The notes beneath the pieces were generated by a model. It saw only the letters and a list, made by a program, of their open reading frames with translations. It was not told the DNA's origin and did not search any database. Positions 1 through 9,137 of a stretch of DNA of 46,972 nt are shown one piece after another (within the stretch, counting starts at the first letter, position 1; the number at the start of each line of letters is the position of its first letter). The stretch comes from DASUXY01 sp035301985. Lineage in GTDB: Bacteria; Bacillota; Bacilli; Bacillales; Amphibacillaceae. The stretch lies in NCBI GenBank assembly GCA_035301985.1, contig DATGTE010000032.1, positions 1 to 46,972 of the forward strand, in the 5' to 3' direction. Both the position numbers and the translations under genes were made by a program.

Positions 1-407
1 ACACCGTAGATCCCGTTTACGAAACCATGGCGTTCCCGTGGATAATACTTTGGTAGTGAAGTGACCCCGACGGAAAAGATCGCTCCAGCGACCCCGATGA
101 ATAGACCACCGATTAATAAATCCGTAAATGTTGTCGCATAACTAATGTACCAAACCGGAAAAATGAGTAAAATAAAGCTAATTGTAAATAATCGTCTCGC
201 CCCGTATTTGTTCGTCCAGTAACCGATTGGCACGCGAAGAATCGACCCTAAAATCACTGGAACTGCGGTCACGAATGACAATTGACCACCTGTCAAAGCG
301 ATGTCCTCTTTAATAAAGGGCATGAGGGATGATAAAATAACCCAAACCATAAATCCAACAATTAAACTCGTCGTTTGTAATGGTAATTGAATTTTTCCTT
401 TACCCAT
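1..407 (-). CDS. narK: NarK-type nitrate/nitrite MFS transporter (3' part cut by window edge)
   Basis: Reading the minus strand from the ATG at 407 gives about 135 residues starting MGKGKIQLPLQTTSLIVGFM with no stop before the window edge. Hydrophobic segments at residues about 11-30, 43-62, 75-93 and 97-115 and the loop motif RVPIGYWTNKYGARR between TM2 and TM3 are typical of the major facilitator nitrate/nitrite porter family. Such proteins import nitrate for the respiratory reductase and export nitrite. An AAGGAGAGG ribosome site lies a few bases upstream of the ATG. It is divergent from fnr and preceded by a perfect Fnr box. Family and fold are secure. The exact transport mode (nitrate/proton symport or nitrate/nitrite antiport) cannot be told from this fragment. 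Confidence 0.88.
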   Translation of the reverse strand, partial: MGKGKIQLPLQTTSLIVGFMVWVILSSLMPFIKEDIALTGGQLSFVTAVPVILGSILRVPIGYWTNKYGARRLFTISFILLIFPVWYISYATTFTDLLIGGLFIGVAGAIFSVGVTSLPKYYPRERHGFVNGIYG

Positions 408-452
408 CGTTACATTCCTCTCCTTTACACATCTGATTATTGATGTAATTTT

Positions 453-495
453 ATCGTATGGGAAAAATTCAAGAAAAGTTGTGACATGCTTCACA
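453..495 (-). promoter_or_regulatory. Fnr/Crp box and -10 of the narK promoter
   Basis: TGTGACATGCTTCACA at 480-495 is a perfect TGTGA-N6-TCACA Fnr target. On the minus strand a TACGAT -10 lies at 458-453, so the box is centred at about -41.5 from a start near 446, the class II position. The same geometry recurs at narG, ric and modA. The box lies 210 bases from the fnr ATG, so it is less likely to drive fnr. Confidence 0.8.
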
Positions 496-704
496 CATTT
501 ATTTTTGTTCATGAAGTTGTCACGTGTCAGCTAACATGAGATGATCTATAAATGCATCCCTCAATAGTTACAACAACGTTTTTGATAACTTTTTGAACAA
601 TGTATAAAACAGCTCTTTTTCGGTTCCAAACGCATGTAATAATCATTTTTATCATGTATACTGTAAGTAAGGTACGATTCAAATTGATATAAAGAGGGAT
701 TTCT

Positions 705-1415
705 ATGAAAGGACTTAAAGACCCTGAAATGAGACCGACACATACGATACAGCTGACCGAGTTACTACAGTTTTCTAACGAAGTAAAATCGTTTAAAAAA
801 GGAGCGTATATATTTCAAGAAGGTATGCTCGCAAAAAACATGTACCTTATTTTATCTGGAAAAGTAAAAGTCAGTAAATCTACTGCAGACGGGCGCGAAC
901 TTACGCTCCGACTGTGTAGCGAAAATGACATTGTCGGTGAAGCGGTATTTTTTTCACACGCGTCTGATTACTTATTCTCTACCGAAGTTGTTGAAGATGT
1001 TGAAGTTGCTGTCATTTCAAAGGAACGGCTTGAAAAAGAAGTCCTGCAAGACGGTGCTCTTGCCTACGAATTTATGAAATGGATTGGTGATCAATATCGT
1101 AAAACACAAACAAAATTCCGCGACTTAATTTTATATGGTAAGCGCGGGGGTGTTTTTTCAACGCTGATCCGCATGACAAATAGTTATGGGGTCCAAACGC
1201 CGGACGGAATTTTGATTGACCTTCCACTAACAGATCAAAAGATAGGAAGCTTCAGTGCAACTTCAAGAGAAAGTGTGAACCGCATGCTAAATGAGCTTAA
1301 GAGAGATGGAATCATCTCCGTTAAAAATGGTTATATTACAGTGCACGATTTATCTTATTTACGAAATGAAATAGATTGCGACGGGTGTCCGATTACTTAT
1401 TGTAGTATAGATTAG
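705..1415 (+). CDS. fnr: Fnr, oxygen-sensing [4Fe-4S] transcription activator (Crp/Fnr family)
   Basis: A 236-residue Crp/Fnr regulator. Residues about 20-125 form the cyclic-nucleotide-like beta-roll (GAYIFQEGMLAKNMYLILSG), 126-160 the dimer helix, and 176-204 the winged helix-turn-helix (TDQKIGSFSATSRESVNRML). The C-terminus carries CDGCPITYC with Cys225, Cys228 and Cys233, and Asp140 lies in KFRD. These match the three Cys plus one Asp that hold the cluster in B. subtilis Fnr (Cys227, 230, 235 and Asp141), unlike the N-terminal cysteines of E. coli FNR. It should activate anaerobic genes such as narK and narGHJI through the boxes seen here. The start is chosen from AAGAGGGA at about 692-699. 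Unlike B. subtilis, where narK and fnr are co-transcribed, the two genes diverge. No good promoter was identified upstream; a TATACT at 657-662 is possible. Confidence 0.95.
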   Translation: MKGLKDPEMRPTHTIQLTELLQFSNEVKSFKKGAYIFQEGMLAKNMYLILSGKVKVSKSTADGRELTLRLCSENDIVGEAVFFSHASDYLFSTEVVEDVEVAVISKERLEKEVLQDGALAYEFMKWIGDQYRKTQTKFRDLILYGKRGGVFSTLIRMTNSYGVQTPDGILIDLPLTDQKIGSFSATSRESVNRMLNELKRDGIISVKNGYITVHDLSYLRNEIDCDGCPITYCSID

Positions 1416-1463
1416 GATTACCTTAAGGATGATATTAATATGTTAATATGTAATTTTATTCAA

Positions 1464-1515
1464 ACCGTGTCGACAGTGGGGTACGACCACTCACTTGCTG
1501 GACACGGTGTTTTTG
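1464..1515 (+). terminator. Y-shaped hairpin terminator after fnr
   Basis: ACCGTGTC (1464-1471) pairs with GACACGGT (1501-1508). Nested inside, AGTGG (1475-1479) pairs with CCACT (1487-1491). A GTTTTTGTCTTCTTTT tract follows, fitting an intrinsic terminator that ends fnr transcription before the narG promoter. Confidence 0.7.
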
Positions 1516-1644
1516 TCTTCTTTTATGCCCTCCTCTTTCCTCGGCTCAACAACGAAACGGTCTGATCCATATTCATATGGTGCATACAATATGTCCTTTC
1601 AAAAATTTGCTATATATATGACAACATTATTAACTTTTGAATTC

Positions 1645-1687
1645 TGTGAGGTAGTTCACAACTTTCCTTTTTCACACCACTTATAGT
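1645..1687 (+). promoter_or_regulatory. Fnr-dependent promoter of narGHJI
   Basis: TGTGAGGTAGTTCACA at 1645-1660 is a perfect TGTGA-N6-TCACA box. TATAGT at 1682-1687 is the -10. With a start near 1694 the box is centred at -41.5. The -35 region is occupied by the box, as expected for a class II activator-dependent promoter. Confidence 0.85.
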
Positions 1688-1717
1688 GGAATTAACAAGC
1701 ACGAAGGAGTGGTGACA

Positions 1718-4700
1718 ATGAAAAAGAAAAAATCTCCATTAGCAAAACGATTGCGTTATTTTTCTCCAATCGAAAAATTTAACGATGACCATAGCGAAAC
1801 GAGAACAGGGAATCGAGAGTGGGAAGATTCTTATCGGAGACGTTTACAATATGACAAAGTTGTTCGCTCGACACACGGAGTGAACTGTACAGGCTCTTGT
1901 AGTTGGAATATTTTTGTGAAGGACGGCATTGTGACGTGGGAAGGACAAAGTTTAGATTATCCATCGACAGGTCCTGATATGCCGGAGTTCGAACCACGTG
2001 GTTGTCCGCGAGGAGCTAGTTTTTCTTGGTATATTTACAGTCCGCTCCGCGTGAAGTATCCATATGTACGTGGATATCTTTTAGAAATGTGGCGCGAAGC
2101 CTTAAAAAAATATGACAAGCCATTGGATGCTTGGAAAAGCATTATTGAAAATCCTGAGAAGGCAAAAAGGTATCAGAGTGTTCGCGGAAAAGGTGGATTC
2201 ATGCGAGCTGATTGGGATGAAGCAGCGAAATTAGTCGGTGCATCCCTTCTATATACGACTTTAAAATATGGGCCTGACCGAAATGTCGGGTTTTCGCCAA
2301 TTCCAGCAATGTCGATGCTCAGTTATGCGGGTGGGTCCCGATTTATGCATTTAATGGGTGGACCGATGCTTAGCTTCTATGATTGGTATGCTGACTTGCC
2401 ACCTGCCTCTCCACAAATTTGGGGAGACCAAACAGACGTCCCAGAAAGTAGTGATTGGTACAACTCAAGTTATATCATTACGTGGGGGTCGAATGTGCCA
2501 CTTACTCGAACCCCTGATGCTCATTTCTTGGCCGAAGCGCGATATCGCGGTGCCAAAGTCGTCTCGATGAGTCCGGATTACGCGGAATCAACTAAGTTTG
2601 CTGATGATTGGTTGAGTATGCGACCAGGCTCTGATGGTGCTGTAGCAATGGCGATGGGGCACGTTATTTTAAATGAATTTTACGTGAAAAAACAGACAAA
2701 ACCGTTTATCGATTACGCTAAACAATATACGGATTTTCCATTCCTCATCACCTTGAAAAAGGACGGAAATCGTTTTGTTGCAGACCGCTTTCTTCATGCG
2801 AAAGATATCGGTCGTACGACAGAAAATGGCGAATGGAAGCCCGTTTTGATCAATGATCATACCGGAGAATTTTCAGTCCCCAATGGCACAATCGGTGCAC
2901 GCTGGGAAGATAAACAGAAGTGGAATTTACGTTTAGAGGATGAAGAAACAAATGAAGCAATCAATCCGCGTCTAACGATGCTCGGTAACGAGGAAGATAT
3001 TGTCGAGGTTCACATGCCATATTTTGCCCGTGAAGGGAAGGAAATCCTCCACCGTCACGTTCCGGCGAACAAAATCACGACCACTGGTGGCGAGGATGTG
3101 TACTATACAACAGTATACGATTTAATCCTTGCTAACTATGGAGTTGATCGCGGAATTGGCGGCGAGATTGCTGAAAGTTACGACGATGACATTCCATTTA
3201 CCCCGGGATGGCAAGAGCAGATTACGGGTGTAGAAAAAGAATTGGTCATTAAAATCGCTCGAGAATTTGCCCAAAATTCGATTGATACGAATGGGCGTTC
3301 TATGATTATTGTTGGCGCTGGGATTAACCACTGGTTTAACTCAGATACGATTTATCGCGCTGTCTTAAATCTAGTTTTATTCGTCGGCTCACAAGGAGTA
3401 AATGGTGGGGGATGGGCCCATTATGTTGGGCAGGAGAAATTACGTCCAGCTGAAGGGTGGCAAACAATTGCGATGGCCCGTGATTGGCAGGCTCCGCCTA
3501 AATTGCAAAACGGAACATCATTTTTCTACTTTGCAACCGACCAATGGCGTTATGAAGATAACCCTGTTTCGTCAATCGTATCGCCTTTACAAAAAGAGGC
3601 ACGCTTTACACATCATGCGGATTACAACGTATTAGCTGCTCGACTTGGGTGGTTACCTTCCTATCCGACATTTACACAAAATGGCATCGACATTTATGAA
3701 GAAGCCAAAAAATCAGGTGCGGAAACGACGGAAGATGTAGGCGCTTATGTAGCTAAACAGTTGCAAGAGAAAAAACTAGAGTTTGCGATTGAAGATCCAG
3801 GCCATGAAAATAATTATCCACGCAACTTAATTGTCTGGAGAGCGAATTTAATCTCTAGTTCGGGTAAAGGCCATGAGTATTTTTTAAAGCATTTGTTAGG
3901 AGCGACGAACGGATTATTAAATGATGATTCAGATAGCATTCGCCCAGACGAAATTAAGTGGCGCGATGAAGCACCGACTGGCAAGCTTGACTTGTTGATC
4001 AATTTAGACTTCCGGATGGCAGGAACAGCGCTATATTCTGATGTGATTTTGCCAGCATCCACATGGTATGAAAAGTATGATTTAAGTTCGACAGATATGC
4101 ACCCATTTGTGCATCCATTTAATCCAGCAATTGCTTCGCCATGGGAAGCAAAATCGGATTGGGATATTTTCAAAAGACTTGCCCAAGCTGTATCCGATAT
4201 TGCCAAAGATGCAGACATGGAACCAATCAAAGAAGTTGTTGCCACGCCACTTATGCATGATTCAAAGCAAGAATTAGCTCAGCCATTCGGGCGTATACAA
4301 GATTGGTCCAAGGGCGAAGGGAAGCCGATTCCAGGTAAAACAATGCCACAAATTCATGTTGTTGAACGAGATTATCGTCAGGTTTATGACAAGATGAATG
4401 CACTTGGTCCAAACGTAGAAACAAAGCCACTTGGTGCAAATGGCATTTCGTGGTCAGCTAAACCAGAGTACGACAAACTTAAAAAGATGCTCGGTACGAT
4501 TGATGGTGGAGTTGGTGATGGTTGTCCAGATATTAGCAATGCGTTACATGCATCTGAAGCTGTACTCACATTGTCATCAACGACGAATGGAAAAATGGCA
4601 GTTCGAGCTTGGGAAGCGTTAGAAAAGCAGACCGATTTATCGTTACGTGATCTAGCCCAAGGCCGAGAAGAAGAATGCTTTACCTTTGAAGAGATAACGA

Positions 4701-5401
4701 ACCAGCCGAAAACAGTCATTACATCACCAGCATTTACAGGTTCGGAAAAAGACGGTCGTCGTTACTCACCATTTACAACGAATATTGAGCGATTGATTCC
4801 ATTCCGTACATTGACGGGACGACAGTCGTATTACTTGGATCATGAAATGATGCTCGAATTTGGAGAAAACATGGCGACATATAAACCTGTATTAGACCAT
4901 CAACCCTTTTTAACGGATCGACCAGACATGGAAGGAAAAGAAATTATACTTAATTATTTAACTCCACACAATAAGTGGTCAATCCATAGTATGTACTTTG
5001 ACGCCCAACCGATGCTCACTCTCTTTCGGGGTGGCCCTACGGTATGGATGAACACGGATGATGCAAATGAAGTCGACGTTGAAGACAATGATTGGATTGA
5101 ATGTTTTAACCGAAATGGTGTTGTCGTAGCACGTGCGGTTGTATCGCATCGGATTCCACGCGGGATGGCATTCATGCACCATGCTCAAGACCGTCACATT
5201 AACGTACCAGGTACAAAGCTATCGAAAACACGTGGTGGTACACACAATAGTCCGACACGAATCCATGTGAAACCAACACATATGATCGGTGGGTATGCCC
5301 AACTTAGTTACGGATTTAATTACTATGGACCAACCGGAAACCAACGCGACTTAAATGTTATCATCCGTAAGTTGAAGGAGGTAGATTGGCTTGAAGATTA
5401 A
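1718..5401 (+). CDS. narG: Respiratory nitrate reductase alpha subunit NarG (Mo-bisMGD)
   Basis: 1227 residues, the normal NarG length. It reduces nitrate to nitrite at a molybdenum bis-molybdopterin guanine dinucleotide centre on the cytoplasmic face, taking electrons from NarH. The N-terminus has NREWEDSYRRR, a relic twin-arginine-like stretch conserved in NarG, then the FS0 cluster motif HGVNCTGSCSW with His first ligand, and a further Cys in RGCPRGASF. The molybdopterin oxidoreductase core and a C-terminal MGD-binding domain (THNSPTRIHVKPTHMIGGY) follow. GTG codons at 1709 and 1712 are in frame, but AAGGAG at 1704-1709 overlaps the first. The ATG at 1718 has correct spacing and is chosen. 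It overlaps narH by 11 bases. It is preceded by a perfect Fnr box. Confidence 0.97.
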   Translation: MKKKKSPLAKRLRYFSPIEKFNDDHSETRTGNREWEDSYRRRLQYDKVVRSTHGVNCTGSCSWNIFVKDGIVTWEGQSLDYPSTGPDMPEFEPRGCPRGASFSWYIYSPLRVKYPYVRGYLLEMWREALKKYDKPLDAWKSIIENPEKAKRYQSVRGKGGFMRADWDEAAKLVGASLLYTTLKYGPDRNVGFSPIPAMSMLSYAGGSRFMHLMGGPMLSFYDWYADLPPASPQIWGDQTDVPESSDWYNSSYIITWGSNVPLTRTPDAHFLAEARYRGAKVVSMSPDYAESTKFADDWLSMRPGSDGAVAMAMGHVILNEFYVKKQTKPFIDYAKQYTDFPFLITLKKDGNRFVADRFLHAKDIGRTTENGEWKPVLINDHTGEFSVPNGTIGARWEDKQKWNLRLEDEETNEAINPRLTMLGNEEDIVEVHMPYFAREGKEILHRHVPANKITTTGGEDVYYTTVYDLILANYGVDRGIGGEIAESYDDDIPFTPGWQEQITGVEKELVIKIAREFAQNSIDTNGRSMIIVGAGINHWFNSDTIYRAVLNLVLFVGSQGVNGGGWAHYVGQEKLRPAEGWQTIAMARDWQAPPKLQNGTSFFYFATDQWRYEDNPVSSIVSPLQKEARFTHHADYNVLAARLGWLPSYPTFTQNGIDIYEEAKKSGAETTEDVGAYVAKQLQEKKLEFAIEDPGHENNYPRNLIVWRANLISSSGKGHEYFLKHLLGATNGLLNDDSDSIRPDEIKWRDEAPTGKLDLLINLDFRMAGTALYSDVILPASTWYEKYDLSSTDMHPFVHPFNPAIASPWEAKSDWDIFKRLAQAVSDIAKDADMEPIKEVVATPLMHDSKQELAQPFGRIQDWSKGEGKPIPGKTMPQIHVVERDYRQVYDKMNALGPNVETKPLGANGISWSAKPEYDKLKKMLGTIDGGVGDGCPDISNALHASEAVLTLSSTTNGKMAVRAWEALEKQTDLSLRDLAQGREEECFTFEEITNQPKTVITSPAFTGSEKDGRRYSPFTTNIERLIPFRTLTGRQSYYLDHEMMLEFGENMATYKPVLDHQPFLTDRPDMEGKEIILNYLTPHNKWSIHSMYFDAQPMLTLFRGGPTVWMNTDDANEVDVEDNDWIECFNRNGVVVARAVVSHRIPRGMAFMHHAQDRHINVPGTKLSKTRGGTHNSPTRIHVKPTHMIGGYAQLSYGFNYYGPTGNQRDLNVIIRKLKEVDWLED

Positions 5402-6854
5402 AGCACAAATTGGAATGGTCATGAATTTGGATAAATGTATTGGATGTCATACGTGCAGTGTCACTTGTAAGAACACGTGGACAAACCGAGAAGGTACAGA
5501 GTATATGTACTTCAATAACGTAGAAACGAAACCAGGAATTGGTTATCCCAAAAAATGGGAAGACCAGGAAAAATATCAAGGTGGTTGGGAATTAAAAAAC
5601 GGGGATTTGCAATTGAAATCAGGTTCTAAAACGAACCGCTTACTGAATTTATTTTACAATCCGTATCAACCGACGATTGATGATTATTATGAACCGTGGA
5701 ATTATGATTACGAGCATTTGACAAATAGTCCCGTTCAAAAACATCAACCTGTCGCACGACCAACATCAGCAATTACGGGAGAATACATGGAAGTCCTCTG
5801 GGGACCGAACTGGGAAGATGACTTAGCAGGGGCCCACGTGACAGGATTACGCGATCCAAACGTTGTCGAAATGGAAAAGTCCATCAAAGCTGATTTTGAA
5901 GACGTGTTTATGATGTATTTACCTCGAATTTGTGAACATTGTCTCAACCCATCATGTGTATCTTCTTGTCCATCTGGAGCGATGTATAAACGGGATGAAG
6001 ACGGTATTGTCCTTGTTGATCAAGATGCATGCCGGGCATGGCGTCATTGTGTGACATCTTGTCCATACAAAAAAGTTTATTTCAATTGGAAAACGAATAA
6101 AGCAGAGAAGTGCACGCTTTGTTTCCCACGTATTGAAGCAGGATTACCGACCATTTGTTCAGAAACGTGTGTTGGGCGTATTCGTTATCTCGGAGTGATG
6201 CTTTATGATGCAGATAGAGTGAAAGAAGCGGCATCTGTTGAAGATGAAAAAGACTTGTATCATGCACAACTCGATGTCTTTCTTGACCCAAATGATCCTG
6301 AAGTCATCAAAGAAGCACGTAAAGAAGGTATTCCCGATGACTGGATTGAAGCTGCACAACAATCACCGATTTACAAAATGATTATCGATTGGAAAATCGC
6401 TTTACCATTGCACCCTGAATATCGTACGATGCCGATGGTTTGGTATATTCCACCTTTAAGCCCGATTATGAACACGGTAGAAGGAGTCGGGAGCACGAGC
6501 GATGCCGATGATATATTCCCAGCGATTGACCAAATGCGCATTCCGATTGAATATTTGGCAAATCTATTAACGGCGGGAGACGAAACTCATATTCGTACGA
6601 CGTTGAAGAAAATGGCTGTCATGAGATCATACATGCGTTCATTGCAAACGAATAAACAACCGAATGAGCAATTGTTAACAGAGGCAGGACTCACAGCCAA
6701 GCAAGTTGAAGAAATGTATCGTTTACTTGCAATCGCTAAATACCAAGATCGCTTTGTCATTCCATCTTCCCATAAGGAAGACGTTTCTAATCTCTATATG
6801 GATCAAGGAACATGTGGTCTTGATTTTGCAGGTGGACCAGGAGCTTGTATGTAA
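5391..6854 (+). CDS. narH: Respiratory nitrate reductase beta subunit NarH (Fe-S electron transfer)
   Basis: 487 residues. It carries the four clusters that pass electrons from NarI haem to NarG. Motifs in order: CIGCHTCSVTC near residue 16, CEHCLNPSCVSSCPSGA near 182, CRAWRHCVTSCP near 210 (Trp in place of one Cys, the hallmark of the [3Fe-4S] site in NarH), and CTLCFPRIEAGLPTICSETC near 240. The start is TTG at 5391 with AAGGAGGT at 5375-5382, inside the end of narG, so translation is probably coupled. Length and motifs are standard. Confidence 0.97.
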   Translation: MKIKAQIGMVMNLDKCIGCHTCSVTCKNTWTNREGTEYMYFNNVETKPGIGYPKKWEDQEKYQGGWELKNGDLQLKSGSKTNRLLNLFYNPYQPTIDDYYEPWNYDYEHLTNSPVQKHQPVARPTSAITGEYMEVLWGPNWEDDLAGAHVTGLRDPNVVEMEKSIKADFEDVFMMYLPRICEHCLNPSCVSSCPSGAMYKRDEDGIVLVDQDACRAWRHCVTSCPYKKVYFNWKTNKAEKCTLCFPRIEAGLPTICSETCVGRIRYLGVMLYDADRVKEAASVEDEKDLYHAQLDVFLDPNDPEVIKEARKEGIPDDWIEAAQQSPIYKMIIDWKIALPLHPEYRTMPMVWYIPPLSPIMNTVEGVGSTSDADDIFPAIDQMRIPIEYLANLLTAGDETHIRTTLKKMAVMRSYMRSLQTNKQPNEQLLTEAGLTAKQVEEMYRLLAIAKYQDRFVIPSSHKEDVSNLYMDQGTCGLDFAGGPGACM

Positions 6855-6883
6855 CAAATATAACGAGAAGAGGAGGGAATATG

Positions 6884-7432
6884 ATGGAGTATCAACAATT
6901 ACAATCCGTTTTTCACCATGCCTCCGCACTTCTCACCTATCCTCATTCGGATTGGTGGGAAGAGTTGGGGACATATCAAGAAAGCATTAACTCGTTGACG
7001 AATGAACGGATTAAAAACCTGTTCCAAGCATTTATGGATGATTGTCAAAAAACAGATCAACAAGAATTAATGGAACGCTACGTTTATACATTCGATTTTG
7101 GTAAACAGACCAATTTGTATGTAACCTATGGAAATAGTGGTGAACGCAGGGAACGTGGTCTTGAATTGTTAGCGTTGAAAAATATTTATAAACGGGCGGG
7201 GTTTAATGTAACAGATATCGAGTTACCTGATTATTTACCGCTTATTTTAGAGTTTGCTAGCGTGGCTGATTGGGAATTCGTTGAGGAAATTATTACTAAG
7301 TATGCGGATGCATTCAATGAGCTCGAACAAAAATTGATTAAACAACAAAGTAGCTACCGGTATCTTTTGATAGCCGTCAATGAATCTCTGGCTTTATATC
7401 AGAAAGACCTACCTGTCGAAAGGGGAGTGTAA
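6884..7432 (+). CDS. narJ: Nitrate reductase assembly chaperone NarJ (delta subunit)
   Basis: About 182 residues, mostly helical, belonging to the TorD/NarJ family. It contains PDYLPLILEFAS, the conserved P-D-x-L-P-x-x-L-E-F signature. NarJ binds apo-NarG and assists molybdenum cofactor insertion and Fe-S assembly, and is not part of the final enzyme. Two ATGs are adjacent (6881 and 6884). AGGAGG at 6871-6876 lies 7 bases from the second and 4 from the first, so 6884 is preferred. It sits between narH (29-base gap) and narI (5-base gap) in one operon. Confidence 0.93.
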   Translation: MEYQQLQSVFHHASALLTYPHSDWWEELGTYQESINSLTNERIKNLFQAFMDDCQKTDQQELMERYVYTFDFGKQTNLYVTYGNSGERRERGLELLALKNIYKRAGFNVTDIELPDYLPLILEFASVADWEFVEEIITKYADAFNELEQKLIKQQSSYRYLLIAVNESLALYQKDLPVERGV

Positions 7433-7437
7433 CCACC

Positions 7438-8136
7438 ATGCTAGAACAATTTTTTTGGGTGATTCTTCCTTATCTTGTGTTAGTCATTTTTATTGGAGGT
7501 CACATTTATCGCTATCAACATGATCAGCTCGGATGGACGACGAAATCGAGTGAAATATTTGAAAAAAAGAAGCTTGGTATTGGAAGCAATGCTTTTCACT
7601 GGGGAATTATCTTCGTGTTTGGAGGCCACGTGTTAGGGGTATTAATCCCTGAAGGCGTGTATGCTTCTTTGAGAATTACGGAAGAAATGTATCACAAGGT
7701 CGCACTTGGCTTCGGTATACCAGCTGGTTTGTTAGCGATCTTCGGTTTGTTCGTTTTAATGTACAGACGCTTCACGGATCGGCGGGTTCGCTCCCAAAGT
7801 TCAACAGGTGACTTTATCGCATTGATCTGTTTGGCGATTGTGATGCTTACCGGTATGTTCGCTACATTTTTTAATATCAACCCACAAGGGTTTGATTACC
7901 GGACAACCATTGGACCATGGTTTCGTAGTATTTTCCTTTTCCAGCCAGATGCCAGTCTAATGGAAACAGTCCCGTTATGGTTTAAAATACACATTGTGGC
8001 TGCTTTTGGTATTTTTGCAGTTTGGCCGTTTACGCGTCTCGTTCACGTATTTAGTCTGCCACTAAAATATTTACGAAGAAACTATGTCATTTTCCGTAAA
8101 TATGAAAAAAATGAACCAAAAAAACGAGTATTATAA
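7438..8136 (+). CDS. narI: Respiratory nitrate reductase gamma subunit NarI (cytochrome b)
   Basis: 232 residues with five hydrophobic segments, at about 4-22, 51-72, 87-108, 125-146 and 180-200. It is the membrane quinol-oxidising di-haem b subunit that anchors NarGH. Candidate haem-ligand histidines are present near residues 22, 55, 63 and 183-197, as is usual. Only 5 bases separate it from narJ. The positively charged tail KYEKNEPKKRVL faces the cytoplasm. A convergent terminator follows. Confidence 0.96.
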   Translation: MLEQFFWVILPYLVLVIFIGGHIYRYQHDQLGWTTKSSEIFEKKKLGIGSNAFHWGIIFVFGGHVLGVLIPEGVYASLRITEEMYHKVALGFGIPAGLLAIFGLFVLMYRRFTDRRVRSQSSTGDFIALICLAIVMLTGMFATFFNINPQGFDYRTTIGPWFRSIFLFQPDASLMETVPLWFKIHIVAAFGIFAVWPFTRLVHVFSLPLKYLRRNYVIFRKYEKNEPKKRVL

Positions 8137-8185
8137 TCATAGAATTCTCACCTCAACCTCACATAGATCTCTATCTTTATGTACA

Positions 8186-8222
8186 AAGCAGGAAGGTCAT
8201 TGATTGATCTTCCTGCTTGTTG
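8186..8222. terminator. Terminator between convergent narI and ric
   Basis: AAGCAGGAAGGTCA (8186-8199) pairs with TGATCTTCCTGCTT (8205-8218), 14 pairs with one G-U. It is followed on the plus strand by GTTGTTTTGG and on the minus strand by TTTGTACAT, so it probably works in both directions, more weakly on the minus strand. Confidence 0.75.
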
Positions 8223-8251
8223 TTTTGGTTATCATTAAGAATCTGCTACGT

Positions 8252-8956
8252 CTATTGATCATGTTCAGTTAATCTTTTAAATAAAATATTATTTTCTAAA
8301 TGAATGTGTTGAAAGGTGTTTGATTCCAACTCTTCTAATCGTGCGTACGTAATTCGATAGGAGTTACATGCACCATCAGGAAGAGTGAAATCTTCGGTGA
8401 GATCCCGGATTTGTTTTAACAGATTACCGACATAGGAATGTTCATCTTCCAAGCCACCGTTTGCTTCTCGTATTTGCTCTAACAATTCTTCACTTGGATT
8501 TTGATCGTATTGTTTAATCAAATGGAAGACAACTTGATCTTCTTGAATCGTATGTTCTTCCATTTCAGTTTTAAACTCATGATACAGACGGTGCAGTTCT
8601 TTTAAATGGGGATGATGCGAACCGTGTACGCGATATATTTTAGTGACAAATTGTCCAAGAGGGACAAGCTCATCCCCAATATATGAATGATAGGTTTCTG
8701 TAATGTGATCGACGAGTTGTGTTAAAGAAACTTTATCCCAATCGGTTATGTCATGGTCTTCTTCTTTCCATGTTGCATAGGCTTGATTTAAGGAAGATAA
8801 TAGGGCTGTTTCATTGAGATTTTGTTCGATAAATGATTGCCTCAGCGGGCGATCGCCTCCACAACAGTAGTCGATACGATGTTCTTTAAAAAAGTCGCTT
8901 GCTTTCGGAAAAACTTTGACAATATCAGCTGCTGTATGTTCAGGCGTAAAAGCCAT
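8252..8956 (-). CDS. ric: Iron-sulfur cluster repair di-iron protein (Ric/YtfE/ScdA family)
   Basis: 234 residues. The N-terminal ScdA_N-type domain (residues 1-60) contains the DYCCGG motif near residue 30. The rest is a hemerythrin-like four-helix domain with histidines and glutamates spread as iron ligands (HITETYHSYI, HGSHHPHL, MEEHTIQEDQ, EDEHSYVGN, FQHIHLENN). Proteins of this family restore Fe-S clusters damaged by nitric oxide or peroxide, which fits the neighbouring nitrate respiration genes, since nitrite reduction yields NO. An in-frame ATG at 8974 lies upstream of the ribosome site. AAGGAGGT at 8971-8964 is 7 bases from the ATG at 8956, which is therefore chosen. It has its own Fnr-type promoter. 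Confidence 0.93.
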   Translation of the reverse strand: MAFTPEHTAADIVKVFPKASDFFKEHRIDYCCGGDRPLRQSFIEQNLNETALLSSLNQAYATWKEEDHDITDWDKVSLTQLVDHITETYHSYIGDELVPLGQFVTKIYRVHGSHHPHLKELHRLYHEFKTEMEEHTIQEDQVVFHLIKQYDQNPSEELLEQIREANGGLEDEHSYVGNLLKQIRDLTEDFTLPDGACNSYRITYARLEELESNTFQHIHLENNILFKRLTEHDQ

Positions 8957-8986
8957 ACGTATGACCTCCTTCAAGTTTATACGTTA

Positions 8987-9029
8987 ATGATAATTGTTTT
9001 CACTTGAAGATGCTGTGAGTTGTATCACT
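8987..9029 (-). promoter_or_regulatory. Predicted Fnr-dependent promoter of ric
   Basis: Plus-strand TGTGAGTTGTATCACT at 9014-9029 matches TGTGA-N6-TCACA at 9 of 10 positions. On the minus strand a TATCAT -10 lies at 8992-8987, so the box centre (9021.5) is at -41.5 from a start near 8980. The geometry is identical to that at narG. Confidence 0.72.
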
Positions 9030-9137
9030 TGCTGAGTAATTTTCGTCTTAATAATTAGATAAATCGAGCCTGAGGTGATCTAAACCTAGTTGGATTAGAC
9101 AAAACCCTCCCTGCGTACTTCCCTATGAAAAATAAGA

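Noticed and set aside
512..536. TGTCACGTGTCA near narK as a second regulator box
   Set aside because: Only the central CACGTG is symmetric; it does not match the Fnr consensus and is not spaced to a promoter.
3814..4245. 143-codon minus-strand open frame inside narG
   Set aside because: Antisense shadow of a strongly conserved gene; no ribosome site and no recognisable protein features.
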